Assembly: GCA_016787085.1 (NCBI GenBank)
Contig: JAEUVJ010000012.1
Location: 39,771-103,770, forward strand
Length of the DNA: 64,000 nt
Direction: 5' to 3'
Origin: Chitinophagaceae bacterium
GTDB lineage: Bacteria > Bacteroidota > Bacteroidia > Chitinophagales > Chitinophagaceae
Both the position numbers and the translations under genes were made by a program. Below, piece by piece: positions 35,401 through 43,913 of this stretch (the first letter of the stretch is position 1; each line of letters starts with the position of its first letter). The notes beneath the pieces are model-generated. The model was not told the DNA's origin. It saw nothing but the letters and a program-made list of their open reading frames with translations, and searched no databases.

Positions 35401-35615
35401 TACACTTTATCCAGTACTTCCTGGTACACTTCCTGTGAGTCCTTGTTATTGGGATACTTTGCCAGTGCAGCAGGGTAATTTACGGTTACAAAGCTTTTTG
35501 CTTTGGCTTCCATCTTTTTTTCATGTCCGCGAACAAACCAGGTAAATGAGAGCTGGTAGAGGGAATAGATAATAAGCAGGATCGTGAAAAAGCGAACCAA
35601 ACCTTTCAGTTGCAT
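32481..35615 (-). CDS. secDF: Protein translocase subunit SecDF, fused
   Basis: This 1044-residue inner-membrane protein combines SecD and SecF. The SecD half has LNLGLDLQGGMNVTLEVEM near residue 107, the periplasmic P1 region to about residue 545, then membrane segments with GMAVDTNVIIYERIKEELTKG. The SecF half begins near 745 with FDYGVEFDGGRSYTVRFD and includes FSMNDTVIIFDRIREDR. It uses the proton gradient to help pull proteins through SecYEG. A 60-residue low-complexity stretch (about 285-345, rich in Thr, Asp and Asn) sits in P1. The C-terminal tail is Ala/Thr/Pro rich. Fused SecDF is usual in Bacteroidota. Confidence 0.96.
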   Translation of the reverse strand: MQLKGLVRFFTILLIIYSLYQLSFTWFVRGHEKKMEAKAKSFVTVNYPAALAKYPNNKDSQEVYQEVLDKVYQERLKRLLDSTKDVTVTYGITGAISYQKAKAEELNLGLDLQGGMNVTLEVEMTGLLKTLSNNSKDPNFLKALENADKRKANSDANFVNLFAEEYEKLNPNGKLSSLFTSASAGKVTLNASNSQVRSYLEEQAKIAFDNNFRVLTTRIDQFGVAQPNINPDRNRGIINIELPGIQDKERVRKYLQSSANLQFWEVYNLSEISQQIQKADEAFYAMMGGKAATQDTTPKNTVDTAGKTISDTNKLADTGNKLSDIAGTQGTDTGAAQIGGDNAQENDAKKRLAGYIGFSIDNQGRVFDNGVIGSVLIKDTGLVRSFLQSEAVRINLPSELVWMYGIPEKKASFVPLYAIKTYGRDKPKLEGEVITSASMDYDQSGNPEVKMNMNNSGSRIWADITRANKGRFVAIALDNIVYSAPRVNDVIEGGTSSISGGFTVEEAQDLAKILSAGKLSVPAKIVQEQQVGPTLGSEAIKGGVMAFAISFVVIFLLMLIYYNTSGWVANIALILNLLFTVGVLAGLGATLTAPGIAGLVLTIGMAVDTNVIIYERIKEELTKGKGYIPAINEGYRRSLPPVLDGHITTLLTAIILFYFGLGPVKGFATTQILGILLSLFCGILVSRWITDIFTSKKRHLEYFTGISRKIFQHAKFKFIEFRKYAYGISFVVLALGIASYFNGFDYGVEFDGGRSYTVRFDKAANVEQVRTDLRAAFQDENPVIKTVGDKATLDITTAYLIRDTRPDADSLVEVQLYTGLKNHLPANLTFEQFDTRYKQGSKKVLPTISDDLKKGAIKATLFALVVIFLYIFIRFRDWRYSMGTIFALLHDVLVTLIVFSFARKIVPFPLEIDQHFIAALLTVIGFSMNDTVIIFDRIREDRRLYPSAPLADTINRAINETMSRTIMTSLTVFLTILILFIFGGEVTRGFAFAMLIGVITGIYSSVFVAAPILLDLGSGKKSTAGTTSAGVKATAPAKPATANS

Positions 35616-35811
35616 ACGTTATGGATATTTACTTTTTGAGCCTCACTCATTGCGCTTCAGCAGGGGCAAGACTTTACACATTTTTTAAAGGACGGCAAAG
35701 ATAGGGTTTTCAGGCAGAAGTTTAAACAGGATTTCCGTTGCCGGCAATGGCAGCCTCCTGGCGTTTTCTACTTGCTTTTCAAAGCATTAAATACAAAAAA
35801 CGAAATACCTG

Positions 35812-36879
35812 TTACCAGCAGGAATGTAATGGCCGAAAAAAGCAAGTGAAGCGGTTTGAAGATCCCGGTACGGGTTGTATTTCCTCCCCGATAATAGCAA
35901 GCGTGAATGGCAAATGCCCTGATCTCAACTGCTGGGCTAATTGTTCTGCCTCAGCCATAGTAAACCCTCCGCTAAGTGATACGTGGCCTCCCATGATTGG
36001 CTCGTTTACCCTGGGTACTGACACAAGTTTACTATTAACAATAATTGCCAAAAACCTGCCTGTATTCTTTCTTGTCAGTAATTCCCATTCTTTGGCGGCT
36101 ACCCTGTTAAAACGAAAACGAATTTCCGGCTCACCATTGTAACCTTTTTCTGCGGTGGCTGTTTCTATATCGTTATCTCTGAGCACAGGTTCTGTATTGT
36201 ATGTTCTGATAGCGTAGAGATACAAGAAAGTATGCGGACTTTTTCCGGATGAGGATGGCTCCGCCATTCCATACATAAACTCAAGGTCTGCCGGAAGGTT
36301 TTCCCTGACAGCCGGGTCTCTCATCAGTCTATTGAGAATAGCCGTATCACTTGCTCTGCAAGTGCCAATATGCGCCATATTATCATCTATTGTTCCATTA
36401 CTTGAAACGCTAAAGGCGATCAGAGAAGAAAACAAGTTTTCTTCTTCCGAAAAATTATTATTCGGTGCAAGGGGCACAACCGGCCTGTTTTTTAATAACC
36501 GGTTTGCTATTTCAGCTATTTTCGATATCGCCGATGCGATCTCTTTCAGTGTATATATTTCACGTATCTCCAGTGTGCTGTTTTCTATTATGGTCTTCCG
36601 GGCAAGTGCTGTATCGGTAACAGGGGTGATGGTGATCTCTAGCAGGTTTTTATCCGGAACCCGGATGGATACTTCACTTTTCAATTCACTCATCCTTCGC
36701 TCAAGCACCGGCATTATCTTACCGGCCATATCTTCGGCCCTTACATTTTTCTGTCTTTCGGCCTTTACCGTATATTTTACTGTATAACCGGCCATCTGAT
36801 TAAAGAAATGGCTATACACAAAATAAAACACTGCTGCGATCACTGATCCGGTTATGCCAGCCTTTATCCAGGTTTTCAT
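35812..36879 (-). CDS. SecD-like periplasmic protein, C-terminus apparently frameshifted
   Basis: This 355-residue protein has one N-terminal membrane helix (residues 8-24) and a body like the SecD P1/head domain: LEIREIYTLKEI, then LPADLEFMYGMAEPSSSGKSPHTFLYLYAIRTY, then MGGHVSLSGGFTMAEAEQLAQQLRSG, all with counterparts in the full SecDF next door. The translocase membrane domains are absent. The last 20 or so residues look wrong: shifting frame by one base near 35885 reads GNTTRTGIFKPLHLLFSA, then a membrane helix, then the end at 35768, restoring a C-terminal anchor. The gene lies 196 bases upstream of secDF on the same strand. Confidence 0.75.
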   Translation of the reverse strand: MKTWIKAGITGSVIAAVFYFVYSHFFNQMAGYTVKYTVKAERQKNVRAEDMAGKIMPVLERRMSELKSEVSIRVPDKNLLEITITPVTDTALARKTIIENSTLEIREIYTLKEIASAISKIAEIANRLLKNRPVVPLAPNNNFSEEENLFSSLIAFSVSSNGTIDDNMAHIGTCRASDTAILNRLMRDPAVRENLPADLEFMYGMAEPSSSGKSPHTFLYLYAIRTYNTEPVLRDNDIETATAEKGYNGEPEIRFRFNRVAAKEWELLTRKNTGRFLAIIVNSKLVSVPRVNEPIMGGHVSLSGGFTMAEAEQLAQQLRSGHLPFTLAIIGEEIQPVPGSSNRFTCFFRPLHSCW

Positions 36880-37114
36880 GCTGCCTGATTTGATTCATTA
36901 AATTTAGCCGTATGGGATGGGATTTAAAAGAAACCCAAACAGGTATTTATTTCCGGGCGTAGTGTGACATAATTTCTGTTCACGGTAACAATTGTTAGCA
37001 GGAAAACTTATCCAGCTATCCACATTGTTACCTGTTTCTATTGTTTGAATGCCTACTTTTGCACCGCCAATAAAATGGCTGGCTTGCTATGGCCAATCTT
37101 AATAAACCCAAAAG

Positions 37115-38305
37115 ATGCAGTTATCTTCTCTCTTGCAGCGTTTCAGTGAGCCTGAAACATTGAAAATGGCCAAGCTCGGCCGTGAATTAAGAGCTAAAGG
37201 AATTGATGTAATTGACCTCAGCCTCGGTGAGCCGGACTTTGACACCCCGCAGCATATTAAGGATGCAGCTATTAAGGCCATCCATGATAACTGGAGCCAT
37301 TATACACCTGTTCCCGGTTTCCTGGACCTGCGTGAAGCGGTTTGCACCAAACTGAAAAGGGACAATAATCTTGATTATAAACCAGAAAATATTGTCGTTT
37401 CCACCGGCGCCAAGCAAAGCCTGGCGAATGTGATCCTGGCACTGGTGGATGAAAATGATGAAGTGCTTATACCGACACCTTACTGGGTTACGTATAGTGA
37501 GCTGGTGAAAATTGCCCGCGGAAGGGTAGTGGAGATAAAATCAAAAGCCTCGGATGGATTTAAAATTACGCCGGCACAATTAGAAGCAGCGATCACTCCG
37601 CATACCAATGTATTCCTGTTCTCATCTCCCTGCAACCCCAGCGGCGCTGTGTATAGCAAAGAAGAACTGGAAGGTCTGGTAAATGTATTCAGAAAGTATC
37701 CGAAGATCAATATCATCTCCGATGAGATATACGAGTACATCAACTTTGCCGGCGAACATGAAAGCATTGCGCAGTTTGAAGATATCAAAGACCGGGTGAT
37801 CATCGTGAACGGGTTGAGTAAAGGTTTTGCGATGACAGGCTGGAGGCTTGGTTACACGGCATCCACTGTTGAGATCGCAAAAGCCTGTGAAAAACTCCAG
37901 GGACAGTTTACCAGCGGTACATGTTCTATCGCACAAAAGGCTGGTGTGGTAGCCCTGACGACCGATCTGCGTCCTACCCGTGAAATGACAGAAGAGTTTA
38001 CACGCAGGAGAAAAAGGGTGCTGGAACTGGTGAAAGAAGTGCCAGGCCTGGTTTGTACAGAGCCTGACGGCGCTTTCTATATTTTCCCTGATATCAGTTC
38101 TTATTTTGGTAAAAGTGACGGACAGACCACCATACATACTTCCGGTGATTTCTGCATGTACCTGCTGAATACAGCGCATGTATCGTCTGTGATGGGTGAG
38201 GCTTTCGGCGACCCGGATTGCGTCCGGTTCTCTTTTGCCAACAGTATGCAGAATATTGAAAGGGCCTGGGCGAGGATCAAGGAAGCGCTGGCCAGGCTGA
38301 AGTAG
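37115..38305 (+). CDS. PLP-dependent class I aminotransferase (aspartate-type)
   Basis: This 396-residue enzyme has the fold type I aminotransferase pattern: LSLGEPDFDTP near residue 33, VSTGAKQSLANVI, SSPCNPSGAVYSKEEL, the Asp of SDEIYEYINF, the catalytic Lys in NGLSKGFAMTGWRLGY (about residue 236) and the substrate-binding Arg in CVRFSFANS. It most resembles the bacterial aspartate aminotransferase Ib group, though related enzymes act on other amino acids. The -7-like box TACTTTTG is about 60 bases upstream. It is monocistronic and convergent with the next gene. Confidence 0.9.
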   Translation: MQLSSLLQRFSEPETLKMAKLGRELRAKGIDVIDLSLGEPDFDTPQHIKDAAIKAIHDNWSHYTPVPGFLDLREAVCTKLKRDNNLDYKPENIVVSTGAKQSLANVILALVDENDEVLIPTPYWVTYSELVKIARGRVVEIKSKASDGFKITPAQLEAAITPHTNVFLFSSPCNPSGAVYSKEELEGLVNVFRKYPKINIISDEIYEYINFAGEHESIAQFEDIKDRVIIVNGLSKGFAMTGWRLGYTASTVEIAKACEKLQGQFTSGTCSIAQKAGVVALTTDLRPTREMTEEFTRRRKRVLELVKEVPGLVCTEPDGAFYIFPDISSYFGKSDGQTTIHTSGDFCMYLLNTAHVSSVMGEAFGDPDCVRFSFANSMQNIERAWARIKEALARLK

Positions 38306-38350
38306 GAGCGTCTGAATAGAAAGGTTGTTTAACTATATTTTTTTAATGGC

Positions 38351-38686
38351 TTACTGAGGTGAGCCATTTTTGTTTTGCAGAAGAAAAGCCTTCAGTATGG
38401 AATTTTCCTCACCATTCTTTATACGGCCAAGGATCTTTTCCCCGTGACGGATGATCGTAGTGTCTTTATCAAACGGGAGAAGCTCATACATTTTGCCCCC
38501 TGTAAAATGGCAGGGCGAACAGTTTTTTACCATAATGGGTAAGACCTGTTTTTCAAAACTGATTTTCCCATCAGCCGGGAGCAGGTTTGTACCTGTTTCT
38601 GTTAAACTATGATCAGGGCGGGCCACTGAGCAGGTCTGTGTGATCAGGAAGTAACCGGTAAGTATGATAATAAACGATCTCATCAT
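38351..38686 (-). CDS. Small exported c-type haem protein
   Basis: This 111-residue protein has a hydrophobic N-terminus (RSFIIILTGYFLI) and one haem-binding motif CSPCH (about residues 56-60) in QVLPIMVKNCSPCHFTGG. That resembles the N-terminal part of small cytochromes and of haem-binding modules in larger Bacteroidota proteins. The length is short, and a distal Met ligand is not evident (KMYELLPF follows closely). It may be a tiny cytochrome or a leftover of a larger one. Its gene is the last in the run after coaE, 75 bases downstream. Confidence 0.75.
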   Translation of the reverse strand: MMRSFIIILTGYFLITQTCSVARPDHSLTETGTNLLPADGKISFEKQVLPIMVKNCSPCHFTGGKMYELLPFDKDTTIIRHGEKILGRIKNGEENSILKAFLLQNKNGSPQ

Positions 38687-38760
38687 AAAGCAAATGAGAT
38701 TTATTGTCATAAGTTACTTCATTGGCCGGCGAACAGGGGGGTGATTTTATATGAACGGGC

Positions 38761-39357
38761 TTAAACAGTTGCCAGCCGGGATGACAGGAACTGCTCATGC
38801 AATTGTAGTACCTGCGGTATGAGTAATTGCCGCTCATCGTTCATGATGATGCTATCACATAGCTTCATTTTTTCATCTTCATCCATCTGCCTGCTGATGC
38901 GTTTTAATACCTCTTCCTCGTTTACCTTATCCCTCTGCATCACTCTTTTTATACGCAGGCCCTTTGGGGCATATACCCCGATGATGTGATCAAGATGTGC
39001 ATTGGCGCCACTTTCAAATAATAAAGCGGCTTCTTTGACAGCGTAAGGGGTAACCTGCTTTTTCATCCATTCGTCAGCATGCCGGATAGTAGCGGGGTGG
39101 GTGAGGGAGTTGAGCCACTCCAGTTTTTTATTGTCAGAAAAGACGATCGAAGCGATGTAAGCCCGGTCGAGTTTTCCTTCTTTATACGCCGCTTCCCCGA
39201 AATCTGCGATAACAGCAGCTTTCAATTCCGGGTCGGTGTTCATGATCTGTTTGGCTGCATCATCTGCATAATACACGGGAATGCCCAGCACTTCAAATAT
39301 TTTGGCTACTGTGCTCTTGCCACTGCCGATACCGCCTGTTAAACCGACTTTCAGCAT
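38761..39357 (-). CDS. coaE: Dephospho-CoA kinase
   Basis: This 198-residue enzyme carries out the last step of coenzyme A synthesis, phosphorylating the 3'-hydroxyl of dephospho-CoA. The P-loop GGIGSGKST is at about residues 7-15, with YYADDAAKQIM after, and LTHPATIRH and LLFESG in the middle. The ATG at 39357 is used since it gives the family start LKVGLTGGIGSGKS; five extra residues would come from 39372. It follows yajC with a hairpin between them. Confidence 0.93.
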   Translation of the reverse strand: MLKVGLTGGIGSGKSTVAKIFEVLGIPVYYADDAAKQIMNTDPELKAAVIADFGEAAYKEGKLDRAYIASIVFSDNKKLEWLNSLTHPATIRHADEWMKKQVTPYAVKEAALLFESGANAHLDHIIGVYAPKGLRIKRVMQRDKVNEEEVLKRISRQMDEDEKMKLCDSIIMNDERQLLIPQVLQLHEQFLSSRLATV

Positions 39358-39401
39358 TAGGTTAAAGTTCAAATTTCAAGCTCCAAATAAACTAAAAATA
39401 A

Positions 39402-39438
39402 AAATCTCAAGACCTTTCTGCTTTAAGCCTTGAGATTT
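39402..39438. terminator. Hairpin between yajC and coaE
   Basis: AAATCTCAAG (39402-39411) and CTTGAGATTT (39429-39438) form a perfect 10-bp stem with a 17-base loop. On the minus strand it would end or reduce yajC transcripts before coaE. Confidence 0.6.
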
Positions 39439-39464
39439 ATTTGGAATTTGTTGTTTGCTTCTTG

Positions 39465-39815
39465 TTATTTTTTTTCAGTGGTTCCCGCTTTTTTCAGCGC
39501 TGCGGTCCAGTCCATGCTGATAGCGCTTTTTTCGATCTTCAGGTAGCTGCCGGGACTTGTTTCGATATGCAGTGTGCCATCTTCATTCACTTTATTGATC
39601 ACGCCATGAATGCCGGCAATGGTGACGATCTTCTCGCCTTTCTGAAGGTCTTCAATGAATTTTTTCTGGTTCTTCGCTCTTTTAGCCTGCGGCCTGATAA
39701 AGAATAGCCAGAATACCAGGATCATACCTCCAAGAAATATCAGTGTGGTCATACTGCCAAAGGGGCCCTGCGCCTGGGGTTTTGCTGCTTGTAATAAATA
39801 AATGAGATCGTTCAT
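39465..39815 (-). CDS. yajC: Preprotein translocase subunit YajC
   Basis: This 116-residue protein has one membrane helix (about residues 22-42, MTTLIFLGGMILVFWLFFIRPQ) followed by the family hallmark RPQAKRAKNQKKFIEDLQKGEKIVTIAGIHG and a soluble end. It is an accessory of the Sec translocase and works with SecDF, which lies 4 kb away in this window. It sits in the minus-strand run from nusB to coaE. Confidence 0.95.
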   Translation of the reverse strand: MNDLIYLLQAAKPQAQGPFGSMTTLIFLGGMILVFWLFFIRPQAKRAKNQKKFIEDLQKGEKIVTIAGIHGVINKVNEDGTLHIETSPGSYLKIEKSAISMDWTAALKKAGTTEKK

Positions 39816-39841
39816 TCTGTTGTATTTAAAATTTGAAATGT

Positions 39842-40294
39842 TTAATTGGTCACTTCTACCCGGAATGAGAGGGTATGATTATTTACCGGGACCGTGTTAG
39901 CTGTCACATATACCGATTTCTGATTCTCTCCAGTACGGCCTTTGCTGTCAAACTTGGCTTTGATCATACTTTCTTCACCGGGCATGATCGGGGCCTGTGG
40001 TTTGTCAGGGGTAGTACATCCGCAGCCTGCTGTTACATCCGCAATGATCAGGGGATGTTTACCGGTGTTCTTAAACCGATAACTGACTTCTACCACGCGG
40101 CCTTCTTTCACTTTCCCAAGATCCTGGAAAGTGGAATCAAGCCATTCAAGGCTGGTAAAACTGGCTGAGTCTTTTATAGCCTTGTTTTTCTCTTCCTGAG
40201 TAAGGGCCTTTTCTGTTCCTCCCGTTTTTGTATCTGCTTCATTGCAGGAGGCAACGGCTGCTACTATAAATAATGTAAGGAAAACGTTCTTCAT
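39842..40294 (-). CDS. DUF1573 lipoprotein
   Basis: This 150-residue protein has a lipoprotein signal ending VAASC (Cys at 17) and one DUF1573 domain (about 55-150) with the family core FKNTGKHPLIIADVTAGCGCTTP, including the paired Cys-Gly-Cys. The domain is an Ig-like fold related to MSP/ASH domains and is common in Bacteroidota, with no proven role. It precedes yajC by 26 bases and follows nusB by about 90. Confidence 0.9.
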   Translation of the reverse strand: MKNVFLTLFIVAAVASCNEADTKTGGTEKALTQEEKNKAIKDSASFTSLEWLDSTFQDLGKVKEGRVVEVSYRFKNTGKHPLIIADVTAGCGCTTPDKPQAPIMPGEESMIKAKFDSKGRTGENQKSVYVTANTVPVNNHTLSFRVEVTN

Positions 40295-40387
40295 ATCATG
40301 CGATTTTCAGCGGTGCAAATGTAAGAGAAAGCTTTGAGCTTTTAGCTGTGAGTCCTCAGCCCGCAGCTCATAGCTAAGATCTGGCAG

Positions 40388-41314
40388 CTATGCTTTTTTA
40401 TAATCCACTTTATGCATCTTTCCCTGCTGCACCAGTTCTTTATGAATATTATCCAATATGCCATTGACAAACTGTCCGCTTTGCTGTGTACTGTAATCCT
40501 TCGCCAGGTCTATATATTCGTTGATCGTTACTTTGGGCGGTATTGTTTCAAAATACAGGAACTCACTTACGCCCATCTTCATCAGTATCATATCCAGCAG
40601 GGCAATCCGTTCCGGATCCCAGTTCTTTAGCTTCGGGATGATAAGGCTCTGCAGGTATTCGTCTTTCTCCAATACGGTCTTCAGCAGGCCTTTGGCGAAT
40701 TCATCTTTGTCCTGGCTGAGCATTTGCTTAAAATTATAGGTGCCGGTCTTTTGCATATAGCCCACCAGTAACTGGACGATCATTTCGCCATCATCATCCC
40801 AGTTGAAGAATGAATCCTCAATATGTGATACAAATGTCTCATTGGCCAGCATCATATCATTCAAAATGAACTCCATGATCTTTTTTTCCTCAGGGTTTGT
40901 CCGGGCCCCTTTGGCAATGTAGTTTTTGTATTCCTGCGTTTCTGCGAGATCGAGATATAACTTTTTGACCAGCTCGTTGTTGATGTATTGCTGCGGCTTC
41001 TCTTTGGCAAACTGTTCTTTCAGGGCCGCATCTTCCATCATTTTCCATAGTACTTCATTGCCGGCGATCTTGACATTTACATTCAGGTCCTCTGCCGTCG
41101 GTAAATGTTTGCTGGCCCGCTGGTGGGAGAATGTTTCCGCATAGCGGGTGACTTCTGTCAGAAAATAGATAAGGTAAACAAATAAAGAACGAACCTGGTC
41201 AAAATGCTGTTGAAGGAGCTTCTGCGGTTCGGGTGGTTTGGATTCATTGTTCCAGGTAGCCATCGTGTAGAGGGTCTGCATCACTTTTACCCGGATATTT
41301 CTTCTGCTGATCAT
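40388..41314 (-). CDS. nusB: Transcription antitermination factor NusB, long form
   Basis: This 308-residue protein is about twice the usual 140-160 residues of NusB, a form typical of Bacteroidota. The NusB domain is in the C-terminal half (about 185-300), with LLKTVLEKDEYLQSLIIPKLKNWDPERIALLDMILMKMGVSEFLYFETIPPKVTINEYIDLAKDYS. The N-terminal half starts like NusB (MISRRNIRVKVMQTLYTMAT) and continues with helices of unclear role. It acts with NusE in ribosomal RNA antitermination. It is first in the run nusB, DUF1573, yajC, coaE. Confidence 0.93.
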   Translation of the reverse strand: MISRRNIRVKVMQTLYTMATWNNESKPPEPQKLLQQHFDQVRSLFVYLIYFLTEVTRYAETFSHQRASKHLPTAEDLNVNVKIAGNEVLWKMMEDAALKEQFAKEKPQQYINNELVKKLYLDLAETQEYKNYIAKGARTNPEEKKIMEFILNDMMLANETFVSHIEDSFFNWDDDGEMIVQLLVGYMQKTGTYNFKQMLSQDKDEFAKGLLKTVLEKDEYLQSLIIPKLKNWDPERIALLDMILMKMGVSEFLYFETIPPKVTINEYIDLAKDYSTQQSGQFVNGILDNIHKELVQQGKMHKVDYKKA

Positions 41315-41603
41315 TCCAAGAACTTTTGAGGGGGCGAAGATAGGTGATTTTGGATTGCACCCGGTTGTTTACAGTTTATGCTTCCCTGATTGTTTTTCAT
41401 GGGGTTACCAGATCATGTCAAAAGTGAAAAAATGGCATTGAACCTGAAAAAAAGCCCGGACATTTCCGGTTTAAATGCGATTAATGTACAGAACCTGAAA
41501 ATTTTTCATATCTCTCCGGGGTGGCACGTTATTTCCTGTACCTTCGCCGTCCCCCAAAACAGGGCGGAGTATCTCATTCAACAAATCAAAAATCAATACG
41601 ATT
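41315..41603. other. Upstream region of groES
   Basis: 289 bases between the divergent nusB and groES genes. TACCTTCG at about 41540 is one mismatch from the -7 consensus and may serve groES; the same sequence precedes the ABC-F gene. No CIRCE-type inverted repeat was found. A 73-codon plus-strand frame at 41390 has no support. Confidence 0.4.
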
Positions 41604-41885
41604 ATGGCTAAGAAAGTAAACGTTACCCCATTGCATGACAGGGTGATCGTGAAAGCGGCGGCTGCCGAAGAAAAAACTGCCGGTGGTATCATTATCCCCG
41701 ACACGGCTAAAGAAAAACCCCAGCGTGGTACGGTGATCGCAGCGGGTCCCGGTAAAAAGGATGAACCCGTAACGGTGAAGACAGGCGACACGGTATTGTA
41801 TGGCAAATATGCAGGTACCGAGATCCAGATAGATGGTGAGGATTACCTGATCATGAGAGAAAGCGACATTTTAGCAATTGTGTAA
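41604..41885 (+). CDS. groES: Co-chaperonin GroES
   Basis: This 93-residue co-chaperonin caps the GroEL cage. The family pattern is clear: [41 protein letters not shown] with the mobile loop around residues 17-33, and the end [13 protein letters not shown]. The length is usual. It is followed by groEL after 99 bases in the normal order, so the two are probably co-transcribed. Confidence 0.97.
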   Translation: MAKKVNVTPLHDRVIVKAAAAEEKTAGGIIIPDTAKEKPQRGTVIAAGPGKKDEPVTVKTGDTVLYGKYAGTEIQIDGEDYLIMRESDILAIV

Positions 41886-41984
41886 TGAGCCAATTTGGCG
41901 ATGTGCCAATGAAACAATGGCGCAGCAAACTTTGTAGACTCATTTCCAAATCATCACATTAACTAATTAACAAATCGAAATATT

Positions 41985-43625
41985 ATGGCAAAGCAACTCT
42001 TCTTCGACATTGAAGCAAGAAATAAAATGAAGAAAGGCGTGGATGTACTGTCCAATGCCGTGAAAGTAACCCTCGGACCCAAAGGCCGCAACGTGGTTAT
42101 CGAAAAAAAATTCGGCGCTCCGGGTATCACCAAAGATGGTGTTACAGTAGCTAAAGAGATCGAACTGGAAGACCCTATCGAGAATATGGGCGCCCAGATG
42201 GTAAAAGAAGTAGCTTCCAAAACTGCCGATATTGCAGGTGATGGTACTACAACCGCTACCGTTCTGGCACAATCCATCATCAGCGAAGGGCTGAAAATGG
42301 TAGCTGCAGGCGCTAATCCTATGGACCTGAAACGCGGTATTGATAAAGCGGTAAGCTTAGTGGTGGAAAACCTGAAAGGTCAGAGCCAGACAGTTGGCAG
42401 CGACAGCAAAAAGATCCAGCAGGTAGCGACTATCTCCGCTAATAACGATGAAACCATCGGTAAGTTGATCGCTGAAGCATTTGCTAAGGTGGGGAAAGAA
42501 GGTGTCATCACGGTAGAGGAAGCAAAAGGAACGGATACTACTGTTGATGTAGTAGAAGGTATGCAGTTTGACCGGGGTTATATTTCTCCTTATTTCGTTA
42601 CCAACAGCGAAAAGATGGAAGCTGAACTGCAGAATCCATACATTCTTATTTATGATAAGAAGATCTCCGCGATGAAAGATATCCTTCACATCCTGGAGAA
42701 AGTGGCACAAAGCGGCCGTCCGTTATTGATCATCGCTGAAGACCTGGAAGGGGAAGCTCTGGCAACTTTAGTGGTAAATAAATTGCGCGGCACACTGAAA
42801 GTGGCGGCTGTAAAAGCCCCTGGCTTTGGTGACCGCAGAAAAGAAATGCTGACTGATATCGCTATCCTGACTGCAGGTACTGTCGTAAGCGAAGAATTAG
42901 GTCACAAGTTAGAAGGCGCTGACCTGGCTACATTAGGGCAGGCTTCTTCTGTAACTATTGACAAAGACAATACTACTATCGTTGGCGGCAAAGGAAAGAA
43001 AGCTGATATCACTGCCCGTGTTAACCAGATCAAAGCACAGGTAGAGAATACGACCTCAGATTATGACAAGGAAAAATTACAGGAACGCCTTGCTAAATTA
43101 GCCGGTGGTGTGGCTGTATTGTATATCGGTGCTGCTACAGAAATGGAAATGAAAGAAAAGAAAGACCGTGTTGACGATGCATTGCACGCAACAAGGGCTG
43201 CGGTAGAAGAAGGTATCGTTCCGGGTGGTGGTGTAGCGTATATCCGTGCCATCGAAAGCCTGGATGCCAAAGTACGCGGCCAGATAGAAGATGAACAAAC
43301 AGGTATGGCCATCGTAAGAAGATCATTGGAAGAGCCTCTTCGCCAGATCGTGGCCAATGCAGGTATTGAAGGCTCAATCGTGGTACAGAAAGTGAAAGAA
43401 GGTAAAGCTGATTACGGTTTCAATGCACGTACGGAAGAATATGAGAACCTGCTGAAAGCCGGTGTGATTGATCCGACAAAAGTTACCCGTATCGCTTTAG
43501 AGAATGCCGCTTCTATTGCCGGTATGCTGCTGACCACTGAGTGTGTGGTAGCTGACAAACCAAAGAAAGAAGAAGCGCATAGCCATTCTCATGGCGCACC
43601 TGATATGGGTGGTATGGGTTATTAA
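41985..43625 (+). CDS. groEL: Chaperonin GroEL
   Basis: This 546-residue chaperonin folds proteins in an ATP-dependent cage with GroES. Full-length features are visible: the start [38 protein letters not shown], the ATP-binding [12 protein letters not shown] near residue 86, and the C-terminal tail ending [15 protein letters not shown], where the usual Gly-Met repeats are short and preceded by a histidine-rich patch. The His-rich tail could bind metal, though this is only an inference from composition. Confidence 0.97.
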   Translation: MAKQLFFDIEARNKMKKGVDVLSNAVKVTLGPKGRNVVIEKKFGAPGITKDGVTVAKEIELEDPIENMGAQMVKEVASKTADIAGDGTTTATVLAQSIISEGLKMVAAGANPMDLKRGIDKAVSLVVENLKGQSQTVGSDSKKIQQVATISANNDETIGKLIAEAFAKVGKEGVITVEEAKGTDTTVDVVEGMQFDRGYISPYFVTNSEKMEAELQNPYILIYDKKISAMKDILHILEKVAQSGRPLLIIAEDLEGEALATLVVNKLRGTLKVAAVKAPGFGDRRKEMLTDIAILTAGTVVSEELGHKLEGADLATLGQASSVTIDKDNTTIVGGKGKKADITARVNQIKAQVENTTSDYDKEKLQERLAKLAGGVAVLYIGAATEMEMKEKKDRVDDALHATRAAVEEGIVPGGGVAYIRAIESLDAKVRGQIEDEQTGMAIVRRSLEEPLRQIVANAGIEGSIVVQKVKEGKADYGFNARTEEYENLLKAGVIDPTKVTRIALENAASIAGMLLTTECVVADKPKKEEAHSHSHGAPDMGGMGY

Positions 43626-43668
43626 ATCCCCAGCCCCTGAAGGGGAGTATGGAGAAGATAAATGTAAT

Positions 43669-43697
43669 ATCCCGTTCCGTTTCATACGGAACGGGAT
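43669..43697. terminator. Terminator-like hairpin after groEL
   Basis: ATCCCGTTCCGT and ACGGAACGGGAT form a perfect 12-bp stem with a TTCAT loop, followed only by CTTTA. It is a strong hairpin 44 bases after the groEL stop, probably its terminator or a transcript-stabilising end. Confidence 0.75.
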
Positions 43698-43739
43698 CTT
43701 TAATTCAGACTATTCATTGACCTTTTAACACTACATGGT

Positions 43740-43859
43740 ATGAGAAAAGTTATTGAATTCATGCGTTTGAATGCATTTGTCAACATGGTAAAGAAGTGGA
43801 TGAAGAAGAACAGGAAAAATGATGATGATATGTTTGATCATCCGTATGCGATTTTTTGA
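43740..43859 (+). CDS. Candidate 39-residue small protein
   Basis: An uninterrupted frame from ATG at 43740 to TGA at 43859 encodes a basic N-terminal half (MRKVIEFMRLNAFVNMVKKW, then MKKNRKN) and an acidic end DDDMFDHPYAIF. It stands alone between two strong hairpins, so it may be an independent transcript. An amphipathic helix is plausible for the first half. No family is recognised. The translation and the role are not proven. Confidence 0.5.
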   Translation: MRKVIEFMRLNAFVNMVKKWMKKNRKNDDDMFDHPYAIF

Positions 43860-43866
43860 ATAATCA

Positions 43867-43900
43867 ACTACAGCCCGTCGTTTAAACGGCGGGCTGTAGT
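43867..43900. terminator. Strong hairpin terminator-like element
   Basis: ACTACAGCCCG and CGGGCTGTAGT, extended by three more pairs (one G-T), give a 14-bp stem with a TTTAAA loop, followed by TTGTTCTT. It lies between the small ORF and the minus-strand OmpA gene (convergent), so it can serve both. Confidence 0.8.
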
Positions 43901-43913
43901 TTGTTCTTGTGAT

